Below are positions 1 to 7,937 of a stretch of 41,294 nucleotides of DNA, piece after piece (the stretch's first letter is position 1; each line of letters opens with the position of its first letter). The position numbers and the translations under genes are program-made. This stretch comes from Stenotrophomonas maltophilia. GTDB lineage: Bacteria > Pseudomonadota > Gammaproteobacteria > Xanthomonadales > Xanthomonadaceae. The notes beneath the pieces are model-generated. The model did no database searches, was not told where the DNA came from, and saw only the letters and a program-made list of their open reading frames with translations. The stretch covers positions 428-41,721 of the forward strand of contig DJBL01000008.1 in the NCBI GenBank assembly GCA_002435595.1, written 5' to 3'.

Positions 1-284
1 TGCTGGCCACCGGCATCCGCGAGTTCGAACAGGTGCACATCTGGGACGTCACCAACGGTGCGCGTTTCTCCACCTATGCCATCCGCGCCGAAGCCGGCAG
101 CGGCGTGGTTTCGCTCAACGGCGGCGCCGCGCGCCATGTGCAGGTGGGCGACATCATCATCATCGCCGCCTTCGCCAGCATGAGCGAAGAAGAAGCTGAC
201 AGCTTCCGGCCGAAGTTGGTATATGTGGACGGCAACAACCAGATCTCCCACACCAACGACAGCATCCCGACCCAGGCCGCATGA
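1..284 (+). CDS. panD: Aspartate 1-decarboxylase, C-terminal part (cut by window start)
   Basis: PanD is a pyruvoyl enzyme that decarboxylates L-aspartate to beta-alanine for pantothenate and CoA synthesis. The visible 93 residues match the family C-terminal part: HIWDVTNGARFSTYAI, then the VSLNGGAA and VGDIIIIAAF blocks, and an E-rich tail ending IPTQAA. The reading frame is open to the first base, so the start lies upstream, and the Gly-Ser self-cleavage site that makes the pyruvoyl group is outside the window. The stop codon shares an ATGA with the pgi start, so the two are translationally linked. Other pantothenate genes presumably lie further upstream (inference). Confidence 0.93.
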   Translation, partial: LATGIREFEQVHIWDVTNGARFSTYAIRAEAGSGVVSLNGGAARHVQVGDIIIIAAFASMSEEEADSFRPKLVYVDGNNQISHTNDSIPTQAA

Positions 285-1795
285 CACAGCACAACGGATT
301 CGACCCGCTTCACTCCCATGCCCAGCGCCTGCGTGGCGCGAGCATCCCTTCGCTGCTCGCCGCCGAACCGGAGCGGGCACGAACGTTGGGATTGCGGGTC
401 GGTCCGTTGTACGCCAACTTCGCGCGGCAGAAGTACGACCGCGCTGCGTTGGACGCGTTGCTGCAGCTGGCCGCCGAGCGCGATGTCGCCGGCGGCTTCC
501 AACGCCTGTTCCGCGGTGAATCGGTCAACCTGACCGAAGGCCGCGCCGCGCTGCACACCGCGCTGCGCGGCGACCTTACCGGTGCCCCGGTGGCCGGCGA
601 CGCCTTTGCCACGGCCGCGCAGGTGCGCGCGCAGATGGGTGCGCTGATCGCCGCGCTGGAACAGACCGGCGTCACCGATATCGTCAGCGTCGGCATCGGC
701 GGCTCGGACCTGGGCCCGCGCCTGGTGGCCGACGCGTTGCGCCCGGTCAGTGGTGCGCGCTTCCGCGTGCATTTCGTCTCCAACGTGGATGGCGCGGCCA
801 TGCAGCGCACGCTGGCCACGCTGGACCCGGCCACCACGGCCGGCATCCTGATCTCCAAGACCTTTGGCACCCAGGAAACCCTGCTCAACGGGCAGATCCT
901 GCACGACTGGCTGGGCGGCAGCGAGCGACTGTATGCGGTCAGTGCCAACCCCGAACGCGCCGCGCAGGCCTTTGCGATCGCCGCCGGCCGCGTGCTGCCG
1001 ATGTGGGACTGGGTGGGCGGGCGCTATTCGCTGTGGTCGGCGGTCGGCTTCCCGATCGCGCTGGCGATCGGCTTCGAGCGCTTCGAGCAGCTGCTGGCCG
1101 GTGCCGCGCAGATGGACGAGCACGCGCTGACCGCGCCGCTGGCGCAGAACCTGCCGGTACTGCATGCGCTGACCGACATCTGGAACCGCAACCTGCTCGG
1201 TCACGCCACCCATGCGGTGATGACCTACGACCAGCGCCTGGCACTGCTGCCGGCCTACCTGCAGCAGCTGGTGATGGAGAGCCTGGGCAAGCGCGTGCAG
1301 CGCGATGGCCACCCGGTCGCCAGCGACACCGTGCCGGTGTGGTGGGGCGGGGCGGGCACCGATGTGCAGCACAGCTTCTTCCAGGCCCTGCACCAGGGCA
1401 CCAGCGTGATCCCGGCCGATTTCATCGGCTGCGTGCACAACGATGACCCCTACGTGGTCAATCACCAGGCGCTGATGGCCAACCTGTTGGCGCAGACCGA
1501 GGCGCTGGCCAACGGCCAGGGCAGCGATGACCCGCACCGTGACTATCCCGGTGGTCGGCCGAGTACGTTGATCCTGCTCGACGCGCTCACCCCCCAGTCG
1601 CTGGGCGCGCTGATCGCCATGTACGAACACGCGGTGTACGTGCAGTCGCTGATCTGGAACATCAACGCCTTCGACCAGTTCGGCGTGGAGCTGGGCAAGC
1701 AGCTGGCCAGCCAGCTGCTGCCGGCGCTGCAGGGCCAAGCGCATGCGATCACCGATCCGGTGACGCTGGAGCTGCTGGGCCGTTTGACCGACTGA
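281..1795 (+). CDS. pgi: Glucose-6-phosphate isomerase
   Basis: Interconverts glucose-6-phosphate and fructose-6-phosphate in the cytoplasm. The 504 residues carry both PGI signatures: WDWVGGRYSLWSAVG in the middle and NAFDQFGVELGKQLA near the C-terminus, and the sugar-phosphate region SVGIGGSDLGPR near residue 145. It is somewhat shorter than the about 550-residue enterobacterial enzyme. The ATG overlaps the panD stop (ATGA), which supports this start. With the Entner-Doudoroff operon about 5 kb away it would feed fructose-6-phosphate back to glucose-6-phosphate or supply sugar nucleotides; that role is inferred from context. Confidence 0.97.
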   Translation: MTQHNGFDPLHSHAQRLRGASIPSLLAAEPERARTLGLRVGPLYANFARQKYDRAALDALLQLAAERDVAGGFQRLFRGESVNLTEGRAALHTALRGDLTGAPVAGDAFATAAQVRAQMGALIAALEQTGVTDIVSVGIGGSDLGPRLVADALRPVSGARFRVHFVSNVDGAAMQRTLATLDPATTAGILISKTFGTQETLLNGQILHDWLGGSERLYAVSANPERAAQAFAIAAGRVLPMWDWVGGRYSLWSAVGFPIALAIGFERFEQLLAGAAQMDEHALTAPLAQNLPVLHALTDIWNRNLLGHATHAVMTYDQRLALLPAYLQQLVMESLGKRVQRDGHPVASDTVPVWWGGAGTDVQHSFFQALHQGTSVIPADFIGCVHNDDPYVVNHQALMANLLAQTEALANGQGSDDPHRDYPGGRPSTLILLDALTPQSLGALIAMYEHAVYVQSLIWNINAFDQFGVELGKQLASQLLPALQGQAHAITDPVTLELLGRLTD

Positions 1796-1803
1796 CCGTC
1801 AGG

Positions 1804-1977
1804 TACGGCCGACCGTTGGTCGGCTCTAGCGCGCGGTTGATCGTTGCGGTGAAGAGCAGCCGACCAACGGTCGGCTCTACCGGCGGGGTGCGCGCGGTGA
1901 TTGCGCAGCCGACCAACGGTCGGCTCTACCGGCGGGTGCGCGCGGTGTTTGCGCAGCCGACCCACGGTCGGCTCTAC
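1804..1977. repeat. Array of four GTAG-type REP palindromes
   Basis: Four copies of a short hairpin lie between pgi and the convergent response regulator gene. Core copies are at 1808-1824 (degenerate ends), 1858-1880, 1907-1929 and 1955-1977. The last three have a stem of the type gccgacc / ggtcggc and end in ctctac, which is GTAGAG on the other strand. Copies 2-4 are spaced 49 and 48 bp apart, and the spacers resemble one another (cggcgggtgcgcgcggtg), so this is a tandem array of about 49-bp units. The GTAG end and stem fit the SMAG REP family of Stenotrophomonas. The last copy runs into the 3' end of the regulator gene. Convergent location suggests that the hairpins could also limit read-through. 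Confidence 0.88.
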
Positions 1978-2552
1978 CGGCTGGGGTCGCGTTCCGGGCT
2001 CGGGCGCTTGGCCAGCTTGCGCTGCAGCGAGCGCCGGTGCATGCCGAGCAGGCGTGCGGCGGCTGACACGTTGCCGCCGGTTTCGTGCATCGCCTGCTGG
2101 ATGTGTTCCCACTGCAGGCGGCTGATCGGGGTCATCGCATCGGGCGGTTCCAGTTCGCCGTCATCGGCCGGGCCGTCGTCCTCTTCGCCCAGCGCACGCA
2201 GGATCATCGGCACCGTGGCCGGTTTGGGCAGATAGTCGTCGGCACCGAGCTTGATCGCCTCCACCGCGGTGGCGATGCTGGCATACCCGGTGACCAGCAG
2301 GATCCGCATGTCCTCGCGCAGCGCGCGCAGGGGCTGGATCAGCGACAGGCCCGATTCGGAGCCCAGTTTGAGGTCGATCAGCGCATACGCCGGCGGCTGC
2401 TGGCGGGCCAGCATCAGCGCCGAGGCGATGTCGCTGGCGGTCACCGTTTCCAGGCCCTTGCGGGCCAGGCTGCGCTGCAACGTGCGCAGGTACAGTTCGT
2501 CATCGTCGACCAGCAGCCCGTGGCTGGCGGCAGGCAGGGCAGGGATGTTCAT
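1974..2552 (-). CDS. regA: RegA/PrrA/ActR-family response regulator
   Basis: Probable redox-responsive transcription regulator of 192 residues. The receiver domain has the acidic cluster DDD at 16-18, the phospho-acceptor D60 in LIDLKLG, the T in LLVTGYAS and the K in YLPKPA. The C-terminal Fis-type helix-turn-helix (GNVSAAARLLGMHRRSLQR) is very close to the strongly conserved recognition helix of RegA, PrrA, ActR and RoxR. The ATG at 2552 follows GGAG and overlaps the kinase stop (ATGA); an upstream extension of the frame lacks family similarity. The TAG stop lies inside the last GTAG palindrome, so the final residues may differ from orthologues. In relatives the pair controls respiration and redox genes; its targets here are unknown. 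Confidence 0.88.
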   Translation of the reverse strand: MNIPALPAASHGLLVDDDELYLRTLQRSLARKGLETVTASDIASALMLARQQPPAYALIDLKLGSESGLSLIQPLRALREDMRILLVTGYASIATAVEAIKLGADDYLPKPATVPMILRALGEEDDGPADDGELEPPDAMTPISRLQWEHIQQAMHETGGNVSAAARLLGMHRRSLQRKLAKRPSPERDPSR

Positions 2553-3784
2553 GCGGAGCTCTCCGGGGAGGCCAGGGGCAGGCGGAAGCCGACGCGGGTG
2601 CCGGCGCCATTGGCCGGTCGCATCCACAGCTCGCCGTCCAGGCGTTCGATGGTGGCATGGGACAGGGCCAGGCCGACGCCCATGCCCTGGGCCTTGCCGC
2701 TGTTGAACAAGGTGCCGGGCAGGACGGCCTGGCGCGCGTCGAAGCCGTGGCCGTAGTCACGCACTTCGCCGATCAGGTGGCTGCCTTCGATGCGCAGGGT
2801 GAGGTCGACCTGCGGGCGCTCGGCTTTTTCGCCCGCATCGGCGGCGTTGTTGAGCAGCACCATCAGCAGGTGGCCGATGCCCGGGTCCAGTGGCAGGGTG
2901 AGCGGGGCGTCGTCATTGCGCTTGAGGGTGATGGTGGGGCGCACGAGTCGCCACTGTTCCAGCACCTGCGGCAGGGTCACCACCTCGCGTCCGGGGGCGT
3001 CGCCGGCGGCCGGGCGGGCCAGGGCCAGCACGCGCTCGCGGCACTGCACGAGCAGTTCGCGCAGGGTCTCGACGTCTTCGCGCACTTCATGGCTGTCGGT
3101 CTGGTCGGCGATGTCGTCGGCGAGCAGGGTCATGGTGGCCAGCGGGGTGTTGAGCTCATGCGCCACCGAGGCGGCGTGGGTGGCCAGGGCGACGATGCCT
3201 TCGTTGCGCACGAAGCGCTCGCGCAGCAGGGCCAGCTCGTGTTCGCGCTGGCGCAGGGCAATCGCCAGCCGGGTGGCGAACACGAGCACGACGGTGGCCG
3301 AGAGCAGGAAATTGCAGACCACGCCCCACTGGTGCATCTGCATGGCGGTGAAGTAGCCGGCCGGCAGCGGCAGGCCGAAGATGCCGCTGGCGGCATAGCC
3401 GATCAGGCAGGTGGCGGCCACGGCCAGGGTCCAGCGCAGGGGCAGGGCAAGCGCGGCCAGTGCGATGAGGATCAGGAACAGGGAGCCGAACGGGTTGCCG
3501 ATGCCACCGCTCCAGCCCACCATCCAGGTGAGGATGATGACGTCGACCAGGATGTGGCCGAAGGCGGTGACCGGGGCGGTGTCGGCGTCGTGTACGCGCC
3601 ATTGCGCATACAGGTTGAACAGCGCCAGGGCGGCGACACCCGCCCAGAGCGGGCGCTGCGGCAGTTCCAGCCCGAGCACCCAGGTGGCGACCAGGATGGT
3701 GGCGGCCTGGCCGGCCACGGCCAGCCAGCGCAGGCTGCACAGGGTGCGGAGGAAGGGGGCGTCGGTACCGGTCATTGCGCACAT
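2549..3784 (-). CDS. regB: RegB/PrrB/RoxS-family redox sensor histidine kinase
   Basis: Membrane sensor kinase, about 411 residues, partner of the regulator that overlaps its stop codon. The N-terminal third is a set of hydrophobic helices, as in RegB. GGIGNPF near residue 95 matches the GGxxNPF motif reported to bind quinone in RegB. The H-box VAHELNTPL near residue 210 holds the phosphorylated His, and a Cys in LLVQCRERV near 246 sits where RegB has its redox-active Cys. N, G1 and G2 boxes of the ATPase domain follow (LLNNAADAG, YGHGFD, GMGVGLAL). ATG at 3784 or 3775 are both possible starts with weak ribosome sites. Sensing of quinone redox state is established for the family and inferred here. 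Confidence 0.87.
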   Translation of the reverse strand: MCAMTGTDAPFLRTLCSLRWLAVAGQAATILVATWVLGLELPQRPLWAGVAALALFNLYAQWRVHDADTAPVTAFGHILVDVIILTWMVGWSGGIGNPFGSLFLILIALAALALPLRWTLAVAATCLIGYAASGIFGLPLPAGYFTAMQMHQWGVVCNFLLSATVVLVFATRLAIALRQREHELALLRERFVRNEGIVALATHAASVAHELNTPLATMTLLADDIADQTDSHEVREDVETLRELLVQCRERVLALARPAAGDAPGREVVTLPQVLEQWRLVRPTITLKRNDDAPLTLPLDPGIGHLLMVLLNNAADAGEKAERPQVDLTLRIEGSHLIGEVRDYGHGFDARQAVLPGTLFNSGKAQGMGVGLALSHATIERLDGELWMRPANGAGTRVGFRLPLASPESSA

Positions 3785-4164
3785 GCTATGCGCTCGGGGC
3801 CCGGCCTGCCTGCGACAATCGGCCGCATCGGGCGGATTTGCCTGAAGACGCCGGAGCGTTGGCGCTTCAGGGCTTTGGAGCCGCAGGCGCGAGTGCGCGC
3901 CCGCGCTGGGTGGGGTGGGCCGGTGCGCTGCGGATGGCAGCGGCAACCGCAACCGCAAAAAGCGGGTCGGCATGGTCAGAGCATGGGGAGGCAGTTGTGC
4001 GTGGCGGGGCGCTGATGAGCCCGGCCAGGCCGGGCGCCCGGCCCGCGCCTCACGCACCTGCGCAGGGTTTGACGTCGGGCAATGGCCGGCAACGAGGAAA
4101 ACCGCAGATGAGTCCCGCTCCAGGGCAGTCACCACCGGCGCGCCCGGCGCGGTAAAATGGCCGG
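3785..4164. other. 380-bp gap between divergent regB and ispG
   Basis: No coding frame here has family similarity or a convincing ribosome site. It contains an imperfect hairpin at 3841-3871 (cctgaag arm matching cttcagg), and just before ispG a TAAAAT at 4153-4158 that could be a -10 box giving a very short leader; no good -35 accompanies it. The promoters of both divergent genes must lie here or very near. Confidence 0.5.
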
Positions 4165-5430
4165 ATGCACGACGCCGTCAGCCAACCGACCCAACCTTCC
4201 GACACCACCGTGTGGGCCCGCCGCCAGACCCAGGCCGTCCGCATCGGCGGCGTGGTCGTGGGTGGGGGCAGCCCCGTGGTGGTGCAGTCGATGACCAACA
4301 CCGACACCGCCGACGTGGCAGCCAGCGTCAAGCAGGTCGCCGAACTGTGGCGGGCCGGCTCGGAGATGGTGCGGCTGACGGTCAACAACCCCGAATCGGC
4401 CGCCGCCATCCCGCGCATCGTTGAAAAGCTGCGCATGATGGGCATCGATGTGCCCCTGATCGGCGATTTCCATTACAACGGGCACCAGTTGCTGACCCAG
4501 GAACCGGCCTGCGCCGAGGCCCTGGCCAAGTACCGGATCAACCCGGGCAACGTCGGCTTCGGCAAGAAGAAGGACACCCAGTTCGCGCAGCTGATCGAGT
4601 TTGCGATCCGCTACGACAAGCCGGTGCGCATCGGCGCCAACTGGGGATCGCTGGACCAGTCGCTGGCCGCGCGCCTGATGGACGAAAACAGCCAGCGCGC
4701 CCAGCCGTGGGATGCCGGTCGGGTGCTGCGCGAGGCGCTGATCCGCTCGGCGCTCGATTCGGCCCACACCGCCGTCGAACTGGGCCTGCCGCGCGATCGC
4801 ATCGTGCTCTCGGCCAAGGTCAGCGGCGTGCAGGAGCTGATCGCGGTGTATCGCGACCTGGCCCAGCGCTCGGACTTCGCCCTGCACCTGGGCCTGACCG
4901 AGGCCGGTATCGGCAGCAAGGGCATCGTCGCCTCCTCGGCGGCGCTGGCGGTGCTGCTGCAGGAAGGCATCGGCGACACCATCCGCATCTCGCTCACCCC
5001 CGAGCCGGGTCAGTCGCGCACCGCCGAGGTGATCGTGGCCCAGGAGCTGCTGCAGACCACCGGCCAGCGCGCCTTCACCCCGCTGGTGACCGCCTGCCCG
5101 GGCTGCGGCCGCACCACCTCCGAGTTCTTCCAGGAGCTGGCCAAGGTCGTGCAGAACCACGTGCGCGGCAAGATGCCCGAATGGAAGGTCAGCCATCCCG
5201 GGGCCGAGAACATGACCCTGGCGGTGATGGGCTGCATCGTCAACGGCCCGGGTGAATCGCGCCACGCCAACATCGGCATCTCGCTGCCGGGCACCGGCGA
5301 AACCCCGGCCGCGCCGGTGTTCGTCGATGGCGAAAAGACCGTCACCCTGCGTGGCGAGAACATTGCCCAGGAATTCGTGGCCCTGATCGACGATTACGTC
5401 GAACGCAAGTATGTCCGCAGCGTCGGATAA
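4165..5430 (+). CDS. ispG: 4-hydroxy-3-methylbut-2-en-1-yl diphosphate synthase
   Basis: Penultimate step of the MEP isoprenoid pathway: converts the cyclic diphosphate MEcPP to HMBPP using a [4Fe-4S] cluster. The 421-residue protein has the N-terminal TIM-barrel start GGGSPVVVQSMTNTDT, the NPGNVGFGKK block and the C-terminal cluster ligands: two Cys in CPGCGRTTSEFF near residue 310 and a third in MGCIVNGPGE near 356. Final residues ERKYVRSVG are encoded where the next gene begins. The ATG at 4165 gives an N-terminus slightly longer than in E. coli. Being the essential isoprenoid enzyme, its product ends in polyprenyl lipids, which fits the lipid-phosphatase family gene that follows. Confidence 0.96.
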   Translation: MHDAVSQPTQPSDTTVWARRQTQAVRIGGVVVGGGSPVVVQSMTNTDTADVAASVKQVAELWRAGSEMVRLTVNNPESAAAIPRIVEKLRMMGIDVPLIGDFHYNGHQLLTQEPACAEALAKYRINPGNVGFGKKKDTQFAQLIEFAIRYDKPVRIGANWGSLDQSLAARLMDENSQRAQPWDAGRVLREALIRSALDSAHTAVELGLPRDRIVLSAKVSGVQELIAVYRDLAQRSDFALHLGLTEAGIGSKGIVASSAALAVLLQEGIGDTIRISLTPEPGQSRTAEVIVAQELLQTTGQRAFTPLVTACPGCGRTTSEFFQELAKVVQNHVRGKMPEWKVSHPGAENMTLAVMGCIVNGPGESRHANIGISLPGTGETPAAPVFVDGEKTVTLRGENIAQEFVALIDDYVERKYVRSVG

Positions 5431-6118
5431 GCCAGGGGTGCTGGCCGCGCCGGAGCCGGCCGCGGGATTCCGCCATTGGATGGCGCACAACGCGTGGCGC
5501 TTCGTGCTGCTGTTCGTGGGCGTGCTGGTGCCGTTGGCCGGCTTTGTCGCGCTGGCCGACGAAGTGCACGAGCTGGAATCGTTCTACTTCGACGCCCCGT
5601 TGCTGTGGACCCTGCACGGCCTGCATTCGCCCGGCCTGGACCGCTTCTTCGTGCTGCTCTCCAAGCTGGGCTATGAGTGGTTCCTGATCCCGGCCGACGT
5701 GCTCATCGTCGGCGCGCTGCTGTGGCGCAGGCGTTGGCGCGAGGCCAGCTTCGTGGCGATCTGCTTTGTGGGCTCGGCCCTGTTGAACATGGGCAGCAAG
5801 CAGTTCTTCCAGCGCGACCGGCCCAGTCTGTGGGAGTCGATCGCCCCGGAAAGCACGTTCAGCTTTCCCAGCGGGCATGCCATGGGTTCGATGACCCTGG
5901 CCGTGACCGTGGTGCTGCTGGCCTGGAACACCCGCTGGCGCTGGCCGGTGCTGGTGCTGGCACCGTCGTTCAGCCTGCTGGTCAGCGTGTCGCGGGTCTA
6001 CCTGGGCGTGCATTACCCCTCCGACATCCTGGCCGGGTGGTGTGCCGCCCTGGTTTGGGTGGTAGGGTGCTTCCTGGTCATGTTCCGGCGCCGGGGGCCC
6101 TGGCGCCACCGGCACTGA
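5411..6118 (+). CDS. PAP2-family membrane phosphatase
   Basis: 235-residue integral membrane protein with about five to six hydrophobic segments. The three PAP2 phosphatase motifs are complete: K(x)6RP in KQFFQRDRP near residue 131, PSGH near 154, and SRVYLGVHYPSD near 194. These form the His-dependent active site facing the periplasm in characterised members. The gene starts inside the last 20 bases of ispG in another frame, so coupled expression is likely. Substrates in the family include undecaprenyl pyrophosphate, phosphatidylglycerol phosphate and lipid A; the ispG link favours an isoprenoid pyrophosphate (inference), but the substrate cannot be read from sequence. Confidence 0.92.
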   Translation: MSAASDKPGVLAAPEPAAGFRHWMAHNAWRFVLLFVGVLVPLAGFVALADEVHELESFYFDAPLLWTLHGLHSPGLDRFFVLLSKLGYEWFLIPADVLIVGALLWRRRWREASFVAICFVGSALLNMGSKQFFQRDRPSLWESIAPESTFSFPSGHAMGSMTLAVTVVLLAWNTRWRWPVLVLAPSFSLLVSVSRVYLGVHYPSDILAGWCAALVWVVGCFLVMFRRRGPWRHRH

Positions 6119-6133
6119 GCCGGGCGCGCCGAT

Positions 6134-6200
6134 TGCGGCAACGCCGCAGGCGTACACTGATAGGTGTAGTAAACCGATAAAGCCTGGGGTGAAAGGCTTA
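6134..6200. other. Two small hairpins downstream of the PAP2 gene
   Basis: A 6-bp stem tgcggc/gccgca with a 3-nt loop lies at 6134-6148, and aagcct/aggctt with an 8-nt loop near 6180-6200. Neither is followed by a T run, so they are at best weak terminators of the ispG transcript. Confidence 0.3.
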
Positions 6201-6266
6201 GGGGAAGGGCAGGACAGCATGGGTGTGATGCGGGCACCAGAACGCGCCGACAGGGCGGACTTTTCC

Positions 6267-6295
6267 TTGTTATCGCATTATCCCGCCGCTAGGCT
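6267..6295 (+). promoter_or_regulatory. Candidate sigma-70 promoter of the GacA-type regulator
   Basis: TTGTTA at 6267-6272 and TAGGCT at 6290-6295 are separated by 17 bp, about 35 bp before the start codon at 6330. The -35 is good and the -10 is weak. Predicted by eye only. Confidence 0.35.
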
Positions 6296-6329
6296 TGCCC
6301 CCGTTCGCAGCGTTTGAAGAGGTGCGTGG

Positions 6330-6977
6330 ATGACGATTCGAGTGTATCTGGTGGACGATCATGCGCTGGTGAGAACCGGCATGAAAATGATCCTGTCCAA
6401 CGAGACCGATATCGAGGTAGTCGGTGAAGCGGACTCCGGCGAAGATGCGTTGCCTGACATCCGTCAGCTGCGACCGGACGTGGTGCTGTGCGACCTGCAC
6501 CTGCCGGGCGTGAGCGGAATGGAAGTGACCGAACGGGTGGTGCGCGGCGACCACGGCACCCGCGTGGTGATCGTGTCGGTGCTGGAAGACGGCCCGATGC
6601 CCAAGCGCCTGCTGGAAGCCGGTGCGTCCGGCTACATCGGCAAGGGCTGCGATGCCCAGGAACTGCTGCGCGCGGTCCGCGATGCGGCGCTGGGTCGCCG
6701 CTACCTGGGCAGCAGCATCGCGCAGAACCTGGCGCTGTCCAACGTGGAAGGCAGCCAGTCGCCCTTCGACACCCTGTCCCCGCGCGAACTGGAAGTGGCG
6801 TTGCTGCTCACCCAGGGCCTGCGCCAGGAAGACATCGCCAAGCGCTTGAGCCTGAGCGCCAAGACCGTAAACACGCACAAGGCGCGGCTGTTCGAAAAAA
6901 TGGGCATCCACGACAATATCGCGCTGGCGCGCATGGCCAGCCAGTACGGCCTGGTGGACCCGGCGCGGCCGATGTAA
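6330..6977 (+). CDS. gacA: GacA/UvrY-type NarL-family response regulator
   Basis: 215-residue regulator. The receiver domain has DD at 9-10, phospho-acceptor D55 in VVLCDLHLPG, the S in VIVSVLE and K in YIGKG. The LuxR-type helix-turn-helix (LSPRELEVALLLTQG through SLSAKTVNTHKARLFEKMG, about 150-195) is complete. Domain order and sequence are closest to GacA/UvrY/LetA, which respond to a BarA/GacS kinase and drive CsrA-antagonising small RNAs. The kinase is not in the window, as is usual for this family. GAAGAGGTG before the ATG is an acceptable ribosome site. Monocistronic: it ends at a strong terminator. Another NarL-family role cannot be excluded. Confidence 0.85.
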   Translation: MTIRVYLVDDHALVRTGMKMILSNETDIEVVGEADSGEDALPDIRQLRPDVVLCDLHLPGVSGMEVTERVVRGDHGTRVVIVSVLEDGPMPKRLLEAGASGYIGKGCDAQELLRAVRDAALGRRYLGSSIAQNLALSNVEGSQSPFDTLSPRELEVALLLTQGLRQEDIAKRLSLSAKTVNTHKARLFEKMGIHDNIALARMASQYGLVDPARPM

Positions 6978-6998
6978 CCGGCTGCCCCGACGGCACAG

Positions 6999-7033
6999 AC
7001 AAAAACGCCCGGGCATGCCCGGGCGTTTTGTTT
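6999..7033. terminator. Bidirectional rho-independent terminator
   Basis: A perfect 28-nt palindrome at 7002-7029 (aaaacgcccgggca and its complement) has A and T runs at its ends. It lies between the convergent gacA-type gene and eda, so it can terminate both transcripts. Confidence 0.9.
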
Positions 7034-7085
7034 CGCGCCGTCATCGGTACAGCCACGCCCTGCGCGGCTGCGTCCGATACGCGCG

Positions 7086-7745
7086 TCAGTGCGACCGCAC
7101 CCGCGCCACGATCCTGGCCGCCTGCGCCGCGCTCTCGCGCACCTTGTCCCACTGGCCGTGTTCGATCCAGTTGCCCGGCACCATCCACGAACCGCCGATG
7201 CAGACCACGTTCTTCTGCTCCAGGTACTCGGCCGCGGTGTCTTCGGTGATGCCGCCGGTCGGGCACAGCTTCAGGTCCGGGATCGGCCCGGCCAGTCCCT
7301 TGATCATCGCCAGCCCACCGACCGCCGAGGCCGGGAACAGCTTGCACACCCGGAAACCCCGCGCGTACAGCGCCAGCATCTCCGTCGGCGAGGCTGCACC
7401 GGGCACCACCGGCAGTGCGGCCTGGGCCAGCGCATCGGCCATGTGCGCCGGCGTCCCCGGCGTCACCAGGAAATCGGCGCCGGCATCGATCGACTGCTGC
7501 ATCTGCTCCACGGTCAGCACCGTGCCCGCACCCACCACCACATCGGGCAGCTCGCGCTTGAGCATCGCCAGCGCCTCCATCGCCACCGGCGTGCGCAGGG
7601 TCAACTCGATCGCCGGCAGACCACCTTCCAGCAGCGCGGCACTGACCGCACGGGCCTGGTCGAGGGTATGTACGGTCACCACCGGCAGGATGCCGGCAGC
7701 ATGCAGCAGGGTTTCAGCGCGTTTCTGGTGTTCGGCGATGCTCAT
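7086..7745 (-). CDS. eda: 2-keto-3-deoxy-6-phosphogluconate aldolase
   Basis: Last step of the Entner-Doudoroff pathway: splits KDPG into pyruvate and glyceraldehyde-3-phosphate. The 219-residue TIM-barrel protein has E47 and R51 in IELTLRT, GAGTVLT near 73, and the Schiff-base lysine K135 in CKLFPA. The ATG at 7745 gives the usual family N-terminus MSIAEHQ, with a GAGAGAG ribosome site; a longer frame upstream has no similarity. It lies 192 bp after edd on the same strand, behind a structured intergenic region. In E. coli the same enzyme also acts on related keto acids. Confidence 0.96.
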   Translation of the reverse strand: MSIAEHQKRAETLLHAAGILPVVTVHTLDQARAVSAALLEGGLPAIELTLRTPVAMEALAMLKRELPDVVVGAGTVLTVEQMQQSIDAGADFLVTPGTPAHMADALAQAALPVVPGAASPTEMLALYARGFRVCKLFPASAVGGLAMIKGLAGPIPDLKLCPTGGITEDTAAEYLEQKNVVCIGGSWMVPGNWIEHGQWDKVRESAAQAARIVARVRSH

Positions 7746-7937
7746 GCTTTTTTTCTCTCTCTCAATGACTGCAGCGCAATGGACGCGCCGATGGGTGTCC
7801 GAGGGCAGCGCAGCGCCCTGGCCGGGAGGGTAAAGCGGCATGGATGCCGCTCACCCGTCCCCATGGATGGGTTCGCGGCGTGTCCCGGCCAGGGCGATCG
7901 GTTGCCCTGGCCGCAGGTTCGCCGCCGCCGTCTGCGC
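7746..7937 (-). promoter_or_regulatory. Structured edd-eda intergenic region with alternative hairpins
   Basis: The 192 bp between edd and eda contain three related segments: gccctggccg at 7904-7913, cccggccagggc at 7884-7895 and gccctggccggg at 7815-7826. The middle one can pair perfectly with the last (12 bp, enclosing a smaller hairpin gcggcat/atgccgc at 7835-7850) or over 10 bp with the first. In the transcript the two structures exclude one another. No U run follows, so this is not a standard attenuator; it could be a processing or translational control element. Confidence 0.45.

Noticed and set aside
4069..4097. TTGACG as a -35 box for ispG
   Set aside because: No acceptable -10 box at 16-18 bp distance.
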